Below, piece after piece: positions 36,529 to 49,858 of a stretch of DNA of 64,000 bases. The first letter of the stretch is position 1, and every line of letters begins with the position of its first letter. The notes under the pieces are model-generated. The model saw nothing but the letters and a program-made list of their open reading frames with translations, made no database searches and had not been told where the DNA came from. The stretch spans positions 186,001-250,000 of the forward strand of contig NZ_CANLWM010000005.1 of NCBI RefSeq assembly GCF_947494875.1, written 5' to 3'. The stretch is from an uncultured Williamsia sp. (lineage in GTDB: Bacteria > Actinomycetota > Actinomycetes > Mycobacteriales > Mycobacteriaceae). Made by a program: the position numbers and the translations under genes.

Positions 36529-38106
36529 ATGGCCGACCCGTTGACCGACACCACCGTCACCGCAGGCGAGTTCGACTACGTCATCCTCGGCGGCGGAACC
36601 GCCGGATGCGTTCTGGCCGCCCGACTGTCCGAGGACCCGTCGGTGTCGGTGCTCCTCGTCGAGGCAGGCCCGAGCGACGTCGACGATCCCGCGGTCCTGA
36701 TCCTCACCGACTGGATGCAGCTGCTGGACTCCGGCTACGACTGGGACTACCCGATCGAGCCGCAGGAGCGTGGCAACAGTTTCATGCGCCACGCCCGGGC
36801 GAAGGTGTTGGGCGGATGCTCGTCGCACAACTCGTGCATCGCGTTCTGGCCGCCCGCCGAGTACCTCGACGAGTGGGAGCAGATGGGTCTCACCGGGTGG
36901 GGTTCGGCCGCGGTGCACCCGCTGACGCGACGTCTCGAGAACAACGACGCCCCCGGCGATCACGGTCACGACGGGCCTGTTCGGCTCCGCGACGTCCCGC
37001 CGCTGGATCCCTGCGGGGCAGCCCTTCTCGAGGCCGCGGCCGCCGTCGGCCTGCCGACCGTCGGGTTCAACCGCGGCGAGACGGTCCGCAACGGCGCCGG
37101 ATGGTTCCAGATCAACGCGGGGGAGGACGGCAAGCGCATGTCGACCTCACACGCGTACCTCCACCCCATCATGGGCCGTCGTCCGAACCTCGAGATCCGC
37201 ACCGGCTGTTGGGTCCAGGAGATCGTGTTCGACGGCACCACCGCGACGGGCGCCCGCTACCAGCGTCCCGACCTCACCGGCTTCGACGTGGTCGGTGCAC
37301 GCCGCGAGGTCATCGTGACCGCCGGCGCCATCGACACCCCGAAGCTGCTCATGCTGTCCGGTGTCGGTCCGGCGGAGCAGCTGCGCGAGTTCGGGATCGA
37401 CGTGCGCGTCGACCTCCCCGGGGTCGGCGAGAACCTCGACGACCATGTCGAGGGTCTCGTGTTCTGGGAGGCGTCGCAGCCGATGGTCACCAGCTCCAGC
37501 CAGTGGTGGGAGATCGGCGTCTTCGCCACGACCGAGCCGGACCTGCCGCTGCCCGACGTGATGATGCACTACGGCAGCGTCCCGTTCGACATGAACACAC
37601 TGCGGTGGGGATACCCCACCACCGACAACGGCTTCTGCCTGACGCCCAACGTCACCCAGGGCAAGTCGCGCGGGACGGTGAAGCTGCGCAGCCGAGACTT
37701 CCGCGACCGTGCGAGGGTCGACCCGCGGTACTTCACCGACCCCGACCACCACGACGAGCGGGTCATGACCGCCGGCATCCGGTTGGCGCGGGAGATCGCC
37801 GAGCAGGAAGCACTCAAGGGCTGGATCGCCAGAGAGCTGGCCCCGGGTCCTGACGCCGTGACCGACGACGACCTCGTCGACTACATGCACAAGACGCACA
37901 ACACCGTCTATCACCCGGCGGCAACCGCGCGGATGGGCGTCGACGGCGACCCGATGGCCGTCCTCGACCCGCAGCTGCGGGTGCGGGGCACGCAGCGCCT
38001 GCGTGTCGTCGACGCGTCGGCCATGCCGAAGCTGCCCACGGTGAACCCGAACATCACGGTCATGACCATGGCCGAGAGGTGCGCCGACCTGATCCGCGGC
38101 GTCTGA
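36529..38106 (+). CDS. codA: Choline oxidase (GMC flavoprotein)
   Basis: A 525-aa GMC oxidoreductase with a clear resemblance to Arthrobacter globiformis choline oxidase. FAD loop: YVILGGGTAGCVLAARLSED. The whole known active site is kept: His100 in GGCSSHNSCIAFW (covalent FAD site, His99 in the Arthrobacter enzyme), Ser102, Glu308 in HVEGLVFWE, His347 in MMHYGSVPFDMN, Val460 and His462 in NTVYHP, and Asn506 in TVNPNITV. It should oxidise choline to betaine aldehyde and on to betaine, making two H2O2. It is the last gene of the island operon. A choline dehydrogenase is the less likely alternative. Confidence 0.9.
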   Translation: MADPLTDTTVTAGEFDYVILGGGTAGCVLAARLSEDPSVSVLLVEAGPSDVDDPAVLILTDWMQLLDSGYDWDYPIEPQERGNSFMRHARAKVLGGCSSHNSCIAFWPPAEYLDEWEQMGLTGWGSAAVHPLTRRLENNDAPGDHGHDGPVRLRDVPPLDPCGAALLEAAAAVGLPTVGFNRGETVRNGAGWFQINAGEDGKRMSTSHAYLHPIMGRRPNLEIRTGCWVQEIVFDGTTATGARYQRPDLTGFDVVGARREVIVTAGAIDTPKLLMLSGVGPAEQLREFGIDVRVDLPGVGENLDDHVEGLVFWEASQPMVTSSSQWWEIGVFATTEPDLPLPDVMMHYGSVPFDMNTLRWGYPTTDNGFCLTPNVTQGKSRGTVKLRSRDFRDRARVDPRYFTDPDHHDERVMTAGIRLAREIAEQEALKGWIARELAPGPDAVTDDDLVDYMHKTHNTVYHPAATARMGVDGDPMAVLDPQLRVRGTQRLRVVDASAMPKLPTVNPNITVMTMAERCADLIRGV

Positions 38107-38907
<801 letters not shown>

Positions 38908-38912
38908 CGCCC

Positions 38913-39404
38913 ATGGCTCGCAGGGACTTCTACACACGCGACGCGCGACCGATCGTGGTCACGATCGCCCTGATCCTGGTGCTTCTCGCGGTCTACATCG
39001 TCCTGCTCGGCGTGCGTGGCGTGCAGCTGGTCGAGGACGGGGGAGTGGTCGGCGTCGGACTGGGCATCGGTGTGCTGATCCTCCCGCTGCTGGGTGTCTG
39101 GATGGCGGTCACGACGGTGCGGGCGGGCATCACGCACCAGCGGCTGGCACGCCGCGCGCGTGAGGAGGGCCGCGAGCTCGACGTGTCGGACCTCCCGCGC
39201 CGGCCGTCCGGTCGGATCGAGCGCGACGCCGCCGACGAGTTGTTCGCACAGGTGCGCACCGAGTGGGAGGCCGAGCCCGAGGACTGGCGCAACACCTACC
39301 GCATCGCCCGCGCGTACGATTTCGCCGGCGATCGCACACGCGCCCGGCAGATGATGAAACGTGCTGTGGAACAGGAGAAGACGGAGCGGCAGGGCTCGTC
39401 GTGA
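38913..39404 (+). CDS. Small membrane protein (Rv2772c-like)
   Basis: A 163-aa protein. Two hydrophobic segments near the N-terminus (about 13-35 and 45-68) are followed by a polar helical domain with TPR-like spacing (AEPEDWRNTYRIARAYDFAG, RARQMMKRAVEQEK). It starts 5 bp after dapB, and its stop overlaps the flavodoxin-like gene (GTGA), so the three genes form one operon. It matches the position of Rv2772c. The function is not known. Confidence 0.75.
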   Translation: MARRDFYTRDARPIVVTIALILVLLAVYIVLLGVRGVQLVEDGGVVGVGLGIGVLILPLLGVWMAVTTVRAGITHQRLARRAREEGRELDVSDLPRRPSGRIERDAADELFAQVRTEWEAEPEDWRNTYRIARAYDFAGDRTRARQMMKRAVEQEKTERQGSS

Positions 39405-39853
39405 GTCGGCTGCTCATCGTCCACCACACCCCGTCGCCGCATTGTCAGGCGATGCTGGAGGCCGTCGTGTCCGGTGCGAGCGACCCGGAGATCGAGGGCG
39501 TCGAGGTGATCCGGCGCCCGGCACTGACCGTCTCGCCCGTGGAGATGCTCGAGGCCGACGGATATCTGCTCGGGACCCCGGCGAATCTCGGATACATCAG
39601 CGGCGCACTGAAACACGCTTTCGATGTGTCGTACTACCAGTTGCTGGACGCCACCCGCGGCCGCCCGTTCGGGCTGTACCTCCACGGCAACGAGGGGACC
39701 GAGGGCGCTGAACGCGCGGTCGAAACCATCACCACGGGCCTCGGATGGGCGCGTGTCGCCGAGACCGTGATCGTGTCCGGCGCACCGTCGAAGCCCGACA
39801 CCGAGGCCTGCTGGGAGCTCGGCGCCACCGTCGCAGCGCAGCTGATGGGCTGA
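39401..39853 (+). CDS. Flavodoxin-like NAD(P)H-dependent FMN protein
   Basis: A 150-aa alpha/beta protein with a flavodoxin/NADPH-dependent FMN reductase fold. SRLLIVHHTPSPHCQAMLEAV is an FMN-phosphate loop-like start, and GYLLGTPANLGYISGALKHAFD resembles the second FMN loop of WrbA-type proteins. It likely binds FMN and acts as a small oxidoreductase. It is the third gene of the dapB operon, like Rv2771c. The physiological substrate is unknown. Confidence 0.8.
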   Translation: MSRLLIVHHTPSPHCQAMLEAVVSGASDPEIEGVEVIRRPALTVSPVEMLEADGYLLGTPANLGYISGALKHAFDVSYYQLLDATRGRPFGLYLHGNEGTEGAERAVETITTGLGWARVAETVIVSGAPSKPDTEACWELGATVAAQLMG

Positions 39854-39925
39854 GCTTCCCCGCCGATTTCCACAGTTGATCGCGAGTCCACAGGCCTTGG
39901 ATGGTGATCGAATCGCCGCCGGGCG

Positions 39926-39958
39926 TTGTCGGTGGACCTCGCTACAGTCGTACACATG
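39926..39958 (+). promoter_or_regulatory. RecA-NDp-type (PafBC) leaderless promoter of the HNH gene
   Basis: TTGTCGGTG (39926-39934), 8 nt, TACAGT (39943-39948), then 7 nt to the ATG at 39956. This fits the mycobacterial LexA-independent DNA-damage promoter consensus TTGTCRgtg-N8-TAnnnT at every defined position. Confidence 0.75.
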
Positions 39959-41242
39959 TTCGACGACGTGCTCGGGGCGGCTGATCGCCTCGCTGATGCC
40001 GTGCGCGAGTGCGAGGTGCCCGCGGGTGATGACGCGTTGCTGGCGGGGGTGCGGGCGGCGGTGGCTGCGCGTAACGCCGCGGACGGGTTGCTGGCCCGGG
40101 TGACCGGGGAGATCGAATGCCGGGGCACCGCGAAGCGGCTCGGGTTCTCGGCGCGGGAACTGCTGCGGCGCAATGGGTGTGTGCCGGTGGTGACGTCGCG
40201 GGCGATCCGGCTCGGTAGAGCGATCGCGCACCTGCCCGCACTCGCCCGGCACCTACGGGACGGGTCGCTGTCAGCAGAGTTCGCCGACGCCGTCGCCCGC
40301 GGAGTACGCCACGTCGCGATACGCACACGGTCGCCGCTCGGCTCGGAGCTCGCGGTCGAGACCGAGGCGGCGTTGATCGGACACGCTCTCGCGGGCCGCT
40401 CGCCGGTCGAGATCGACGACCGGGCGCGGGCCATCGCACTCGCGCACGAACCCGCGGTCGACAACGGCGAGCCGGCGACGCCGGTCGCGGAGGACACCAC
40501 GCTCAACGAGGTGTCCTGGGCGCAGCGTGACGACGGCCGACTGGCAGGGGCGTTCGACCTCGACGTTGTGACCGGGGAGCGGTTGATCTCCTGTCTCGAC
40601 ACCGCGTCCCGCCCGCGGCCGCTCCCCGACGGGACACCCGACCCGCGGTCGGCCGCACAGCGCCGAGCGGATGCGTTCGTGCAGGTCGTCGAGGCCGCAT
40701 CCCGGGCGCTCGGAGCGGACGGTCTGGTGGGGTCGGCGAAGACCGAGATCCTGCTGACCGTGCCCGCCACCGTCGACGAGTGCTGCGGAATCACCCCGGC
40801 GGGGCCGGCGCATCTGCAGTGGATGGGCACCGTGACCGACGAGGCCGTCTCGCTGCTGTCCTGCGATGCCTCGGTCACCCGCATCGCAGTCGATGTCGAC
40901 GCAGCCCCGGTCGACATCTCCCCGACGGCGCGGTTGTTCACCGGCCGCACCCGCAAGGCGATCGTGGCCCGCGATCAGTCGTGCGTCATGTGCGGCAACC
41001 CCGCCTCGTGGACCGACGTCCACCACATCGTCTTCCACTCCGACGGCGGACCCACAACATGCGACAACGGGTGCCTACTGTGCCGGACCTGTCACGTCGC
41101 GGTGCACCAGCACGGCTGGGACATCGAGATGGGCCCCGACCGCCACCCCTGGATCCGACCACCCGCCAAGGCCGACCCACGACGAGAACTGCAACCCGCC
41201 TACAACCGACGAACCTTGCGACTCGACCCGATCGCAGCCTGA
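39956..41242 (+). CDS. DUF222/HNH endonuclease, 13E12-repeat type
   Basis: A 428-aa protein with an N-terminal helical DUF222 domain (about 1-310) and a C-terminal HNH nuclease domain (about 325-395). The latter has a CVMCGNP zinc knuckle, the catalytic DVHHIVFHSDGGPT and a second pair CLLCRTCHVAVHQHGW. Such genes are repeated in mycobacterial and Gordonia-like genomes and resemble mobile-intron-type nucleases; their role is unknown. The start is ATG 39956, not the upstream in-frame GTG, since a TACAGT -10 box lies 7 nt before it. The promoter is of the DNA-damage type. Confidence 0.87.
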   Translation: MFDDVLGAADRLADAVRECEVPAGDDALLAGVRAAVAARNAADGLLARVTGEIECRGTAKRLGFSARELLRRNGCVPVVTSRAIRLGRAIAHLPALARHLRDGSLSAEFADAVARGVRHVAIRTRSPLGSELAVETEAALIGHALAGRSPVEIDDRARAIALAHEPAVDNGEPATPVAEDTTLNEVSWAQRDDGRLAGAFDLDVVTGERLISCLDTASRPRPLPDGTPDPRSAAQRRADAFVQVVEAASRALGADGLVGSAKTEILLTVPATVDECCGITPAGPAHLQWMGTVTDEAVSLLSCDASVTRIAVDVDAAPVDISPTARLFTGRTRKAIVARDQSCVMCGNPASWTDVHHIVFHSDGGPTTCDNGCLLCRTCHVAVHQHGWDIEMGPDRHPWIRPPAKADPRRELQPAYNRRTLRLDPIAA

Positions 41243-41356
41243 GAGACAGCCACCTCCCGCACTTGACCACCGGTCAGGACCGCATCAGAACCTTGACAAC
41301 TTCACAGTGTGACGGCGTGCCGCCCGGCAGCTCCCGTCGACGACGGCGACCTCTCG

Positions 41357-41372
41357 TAGGATGAGCGCGATG
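41357..41372 (+). promoter_or_regulatory. Leaderless promoter of thyA
   Basis: TAGGAT (41357-41362), 7 nt, then ATG 41370. This decides against the in-frame ATG at 41361, which overlaps the -10 box. A TTGACA at 41294-41299 is too far away to be its -35. Confidence 0.65.
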
Positions 41373-42167
41373 ATCGCGACCCCGTACGAGGACCTGCTCC
41401 GCGACGTGCTCGAGACGGGCACGCCCAAGTCCGACCGCACCGGCACCGGGACGCGCAGCGTGTTCGGGCGCCAGCTCCGATACGACCTGTCGGAGGGCTT
41501 CCCGCTGATCACCACCAAGCGGGTGCACCTCAAATCGATCGTCTACGAACTGCTGTGGTTCCTCCGCGGTGACTCCAACGTGCAGTGGTTGCAAGACCAC
41601 GGCGTAACCATCTGGGACGAGTGGGCCGACGCCAACGGCGAGCTCGGCCCGGTCTACGGCGTGCAATGGCGCAGCTGGCCGACACCGTCGGGCGACCACA
41701 TCGACCAGATCTCCGCGGCGCTGGACCTCCTGCGCAGCAATCCGGACTCGCGCCGCAACATCGTCTCGGCGTGGAACGTCGGCGAGATCCCCCAGATGGC
41801 GCTCCCGCCCTGCCACGCGTTCTTCCAGTTCTACGTCGCCGACGGCAAGCTCTCCTGCCAGCTCTATCAGCGCTCGGCGGACCTGTTCCTCGGAGTGCCG
41901 TTCAACATCGCGTCCTACGCCTTGCTCACCCACATGATGGCGGCGCAGGCCGGCCTCGAGGTCGGCGACTTCGTGTGGACCGGAGGCGACTGCCACATCT
42001 ACGACAACCATGTCGAGCAGGTCACCGAGCAACTGTCCCGTGACCCGTTCCCGTATCCGAGTCTGCGTCTCGCCCCCCGAGACTCGTTGTTCGACTACGG
42101 CTTCGACGACATCGAGGTCGTCGACTACAAGCACCACCCGGCCATCAAGGCGCCTGTCGCCGTATGA
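41370..42167 (+). CDS. thyA: Thymidylate synthase ThyA
   Basis: A 265-aa enzyme that methylates dUMP to dTMP using methylene-tetrahydrofolate and leaves dihydrofolate. It opens with [15 protein letters not shown] and carries [10 protein letters not shown]. The nucleophile is Cys148 in [11 protein letters not shown], followed by [20 protein letters not shown]. The stop overlaps the folA ATG (ATGA), joining the synthase to the enzyme that regenerates tetrahydrofolate. A second, unrelated synthase (thyX) lies 3 kb downstream. Confidence 0.96.
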   Translation: MIATPYEDLLRDVLETGTPKSDRTGTGTRSVFGRQLRYDLSEGFPLITTKRVHLKSIVYELLWFLRGDSNVQWLQDHGVTIWDEWADANGELGPVYGVQWRSWPTPSGDHIDQISAALDLLRSNPDSRRNIVSAWNVGEIPQMALPPCHAFFQFYVADGKLSCQLYQRSADLFLGVPFNIASYALLTHMMAAQAGLEVGDFVWTGGDCHIYDNHVEQVTEQLSRDPFPYPSLRLAPRDSLFDYGFDDIEVVDYKHHPAIKAPVAV

Positions 42168-42664
42168 CCGTCGCGCTGATCTGGGCGGCCGACCGCGCCG
42201 GCGCCATCGGCAGTGGCAACACCATCCCCTGGCACGTCCCCGAGGACCAGAAGCGCTTCCGCGAACTCACCACCGGCCACCCGGTGATCATGGGTCGCCG
42301 CACCTGGGACTCTCTGCCGCCGCGGTTCCGCCCCCTGCCGAACCGCCACAACATCGTCGTCACCCGCGACCACCGATGGTCGGCCGACGGAGCCACAGCG
42401 GTCACCGATCTCGAGGCCGCTCTCCGCGTGGGCCACGACGACGACGACACCGTGGTCGTGTCCGGTGGCGAGCAGATCTACGCGCTCGCCCTGCCGCACG
42501 CAGATGCCCTGTGGATCACCGACATCGACCTCACCATCGACGACCCGGACGCGTTCGCCCCGTCGGTTCCTTCCGACGACTGGGAGACCGTCACCGACCA
42601 CGGCTGGCAGACCTCGACAACCGGGATCCGTTACCGCTACCGCGATCTCGCCCGCCGCCGGTGA
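42164..42664 (+). CDS. folA: Dihydrofolate reductase
   Basis: A 166-aa NADPH-dependent enzyme reducing dihydrofolate to tetrahydrofolate. Features: [35 protein letters not shown] with the substrate-binding acid, [18 protein letters not shown] and [14 protein letters not shown]. It overlaps thyA upstream and the ycaQ-like gene downstream (GTGA), so all three are translationally coupled. It corresponds to dfrA (Rv2763c). Confidence 0.96.
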   Translation: MTVALIWAADRAGAIGSGNTIPWHVPEDQKRFRELTTGHPVIMGRRTWDSLPPRFRPLPNRHNIVVTRDHRWSADGATAVTDLEAALRVGHDDDDTVVVSGGEQIYALALPHADALWITDIDLTIDDPDAFAPSVPSDDWETVTDHGWQTSTTGIRYRYRDLARRR

Positions 42665-43893
42665 CGCCACCGGACCGCACCCTCGGTCTCGCCGCCGCGC
42701 GGCGTATCGCCCTGGGTGCACAGGGATTCGCCGACCGCCCACCCGCCGGTGACGTCACCCGACGACACCTGCGCCGTGTCGTCGACCGGCTCGGGGTGAT
42801 CCAGATGGACTCGGTGAACGTCGCGGTCCGCGCCCACTACATGCCGCTGTTCAGCAGACTCGGCCCGTACGCGACCTCGGTGCTCGACGACGCGGCGTGG
42901 CGGTCGACGGCACGGCAGCCCCGCATCCTCACCGAGTACTGGGCGCACGAAGCCGCGCTGATCGACGTCGACGACTGGCCGCTCTTCGGCTGGCGCATGG
43001 CCGACTACCGCTTCGGCCGCTACTCCCGGACCACATCGGAGAGCCCGGCGCAGACGCGACTGCGCGCGGAGGTCCGCGCCGCCGTCGCCGACCTCGGACC
43101 GTCGACGGGCGGGATGCTCGAGGAGGCGCTGGGTCGCCGGCGTGAAGGTCCTCGCCGGGGCACCTGGTGGGACCGCAGCGAGGTCAAGTACACCTGCGAG
43201 GTGATGCTGGCGGCCGGCGAACTCGCCGCGGTCCGCGACGACACCTTCGCCCGCCACTACGACCTCGCCGAGCGGGTCGTGGGGGAGGAGAGGGTGGTCC
43301 GACACGTACCGCGCGACGAGGCCGTCGACACCCTGATGCGCCGCGCCGCCGGAGCGCTCGGCGTGGCCACCGAGACCGACCTGCGGGACTACTACCGGCT
43401 GCCTGTCACCGATGCCCGTCAGTCACTCGCCCGCCTGGTCGAGGCCGGGGACCTCGTGCCCGTCGGTGTCCGAGGATGGGACGCGCCCGCCTATCTCCAC
43501 CCCGCGGCCCGCATGCCGCGACGCGTCACCGCGTCGGCGCTGCTCGCACCGTTCGACCCGCTCGTCTTCTTCCGGCCGCGGCTGGCCCGGCTCTTCGGGA
43601 TGGACTACCGCATCGAGATCTACGTCCCTGAGCACAAGCGCGTCCACGGCTACTACGTCTTCCCCTACCTGTGGGACGAGACCATCGGCGCCCGTGTCGA
43701 TCTCAAGCACGACCGCGCCGCGCGTGTGCTGCGCGTCCAGTCCGCCCACGCGGAGGAGGGCGTCGATCGCGGCGCACTCTCCGCGTCGCTCGCGGTCGAC
43801 CTGCGGACGATGGCCGGGTGGCTCGGCGCGGACGACGTCGCCGTCGCCGACCGCGGTGACCTCGCGGGGGAGCTCACCCACGCCCTCCGCTGA
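42661..43893 (+). CDS. YcaQ/AlkX-family DNA glycosylase (winged-helix HTH_42)
   Basis: A 410-aa protein of the YcaQ group, built of tandem winged-helix domains. In E. coli YcaQ unhooks DNA interstrand crosslinks. The catalytic Q-x-D motif is visible as IQMDSVNV near residues 48-55. LTEYWAHEAALID, RRGTWWDRSEVKY and LLAPFDPLVFFRPR are other family blocks. It is coupled to folA by GTGA, which places a DNA-repair activity in the thymidylate/folate operon. A DNA-binding role without glycosylase activity is the alternative. Confidence 0.85.
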   Translation: MTPPDRTLGLAAARRIALGAQGFADRPPAGDVTRRHLRRVVDRLGVIQMDSVNVAVRAHYMPLFSRLGPYATSVLDDAAWRSTARQPRILTEYWAHEAALIDVDDWPLFGWRMADYRFGRYSRTTSESPAQTRLRAEVRAAVADLGPSTGGMLEEALGRRREGPRRGTWWDRSEVKYTCEVMLAAGELAAVRDDTFARHYDLAERVVGEERVVRHVPRDEAVDTLMRRAAGALGVATETDLRDYYRLPVTDARQSLARLVEAGDLVPVGVRGWDAPAYLHPAARMPRRVTASALLAPFDPLVFFRPRLARLFGMDYRIEIYVPEHKRVHGYYVFPYLWDETIGARVDLKHDRAARVLRVQSAHAEEGVDRGALSASLAVDLRTMAGWLGADDVAVADRGDLAGELTHALR

Positions 43894-43904
43894 CGCTCCG
43901 TCAG
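43890..43904. terminator. Small hairpin between convergent genes
   Basis: CTGACG (43890-43895) and CGTCAG (43899-43904) form a perfect 6-bp stem with a 3-nt loop across the two convergent stop codons of the ycaQ-like and hypothetical genes. Confidence 0.4.
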
Positions 43905-44200
43905 ATCTGTACCAGGTCGGGGCCCAGTTCCAGATGGTTCTCGCAGGCGTACCAGCTGTAACTCGCCAGGTGGGTCTTGCCCTCAGAGTCCTGATAGGTG
44001 ACGCTGCCGAGCTCGCCGGGACAGCCGTGATCGAACGTGGGCTTCTGCGGAACCAGGACCGCTCCGACCGGGACGAAATGCGTGACCGCGCCCACGCTCT
44101 GCCGCAGGCGCTTTCGTAGCTCCGCCAGCGCGTCCGGATCCGGTGTCACCGGCTTTGGTGACAGCTCACCCGTGGTCGTGGTGTCTTTCTCGAGTGCCAT
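43901..44200 (-). CDS. Hypothetical 99-aa protein
   Basis: Not recognised. The predicted protein has a polar, Lys/Asp-rich first half (LSPKPVTPDPDALAELRKRL) and a C-terminal half with two cysteines in FDHGCPGELGSVTYQD and SYSWYACENHLELGPDLV, which could bind metal or form a disulfide. There is no signal peptide or membrane segment. ATG 44200 has AAGGAC at a suitable distance. Codon use is less GC-extreme than its neighbours, which hints at later acquisition but is weak evidence. It lies downstream of the phosphatase gene on the same strand, after a 149-bp gap in which no other gene is seen. Confidence 0.55.
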   Translation of the reverse strand: MALEKDTTTTGELSPKPVTPDPDALAELRKRLRQSVGAVTHFVPVGAVLVPQKPTFDHGCPGELGSVTYQDSEGKTHLASYSWYACENHLELGPDLVQI

Positions 44201-44349
44201 GGCTTTGTCCTTGAGGCAGGCCGGATTCACGATGTCCGGATGGGCGACCGTACGTGGCTGGACGCCGTCGGAGCCCCGGCCTTGTGACCACTCACCCGAC
44301 AAGCCATGTCGATTGTCACGGGGGAGATGCCGGTAGTTCGGCGCAGTAG

Positions 44350-49092
<4,743 letters not shown>

Positions 49093-49132
49093 CCGCGGAC
49101 CGGCTGACCCGATGGGTCGGGACGTGGGCCGA

Positions 49133-49147
49133 TAGTCTCGGTCCATG
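49133..49147 (+). promoter_or_regulatory. Leaderless promoter of the DinB-like gene
   Basis: TAGTCT (49133-49138), 6 nt, then ATG at 49145. Confidence 0.6.
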
Positions 49148-49765
49148 AGCGCTGTCGCCGACGAACGGGCCGCCCTAGCGGCCACCTTCCGCGCTGCCGG
49201 CCCCGACGCGCCCACGCTGTGTACGGGCTGGACCACCCGGGATCTGCTGGCTCACCTCGTGATCCGCGAAGGCCGCCCCGACGCGTCGCCGGGCATCGTC
49301 GTGCCGCTGTTCGCCGGCTACACCGAACACGTCCAGAACTCGTACGCGCGCGGTGACTACTCCGCACTCGTCGACCGGTTCGCCGACGGGCCGCCGTGGT
49401 GGTCGCCCTTCCGGCTCGTCGAGGGCCTGGTCAACACCGGCGAGTTCTTCGTCCACCACGAGGACGTCCGGCGGGCGTCGCAAGGGTGGGAGCCGCGCAC
49501 GCTGCCCCCGGCATTGCGCGAGGCGCTGCTGTCCGCCGTGAAGCGCGTCGGGAAACCAGCGTTGCGTGCGGTCCCGGCCCGGGTGACACTCGTCGACCCG
49601 GCGGCCGGTGAGCTCCTCGCCACCGGGAAGGGTCCGGCGGTCACCATCACCGGCGACGTCGCCGAACTGGTCTTCTTCTGCTTCGGGCGGGACGCCGTGC
49701 GCCTCGAGTTCGACGGCGCCGCCGATGTCGTCGACGCCGTGCGGGGCGCCTCGCGCGGGATCTGA
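49145..49765 (+). CDS. TIGR03085/maleylpyruvate-isomerase-type DinB-like protein
   Basis: A 206-aa protein of the actinobacterial TIGR03085 group, related to mycothiol-dependent maleylpyruvate isomerases. The N-terminal four-helix DinB-like part includes LCTGWTTRDLLAHLVIREGRPD; TGEFFVHHEDVRRASQGWEPR holds the conserved histidine pair that is a candidate metal site. Its substrate is unknown, but the family often acts as mycothiol S-transferases. It lies between RNase J and FtsK with its own leaderless promoter. Confidence 0.8.
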   Translation: MSAVADERAALAATFRAAGPDAPTLCTGWTTRDLLAHLVIREGRPDASPGIVVPLFAGYTEHVQNSYARGDYSALVDRFADGPPWWSPFRLVEGLVNTGEFFVHHEDVRRASQGWEPRTLPPALREALLSAVKRVGKPALRAVPARVTLVDPAAGELLATGKGPAVTITGDVAELVFFCFGRDAVRLEFDGAADVVDAVRGASRGI

Positions 49766-49842
49766 CGGCCGGCACATCACGAAACAGACACACCGGTCGT
49801 GTGACCGGTGAGGTGGACGGGGTCTCTGTGACGTATGCGGTT

Positions 49843-49858
49843 TATCCTGAGCGTCATG
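49843..49858 (+). promoter_or_regulatory. Leaderless promoter of ftsK
   Basis: TATCCT (49843-49848), 7 nt, then ATG 49856. This favours 49856 over the in-frame start at 49835, which would place the -10 box inside the coding region. Confidence 0.6.

Noticed and set aside
39956-41242. The HNH gene as an insertion sequence or group II intron
   Set aside because: No terminal inverted repeats, target duplications, transposase or reverse transcriptase were seen around it; only the DUF222-HNH protein itself.
41243-41300. TTGACA at 41294 with the nearby TGACC-ACC-GGTCA repeat as a promoter or operator of thyA
   Set aside because: The spacing to the TAGGAT -10 box is about 57 bp, too far for a -35 element, and the repeat arms are only 5 bp.
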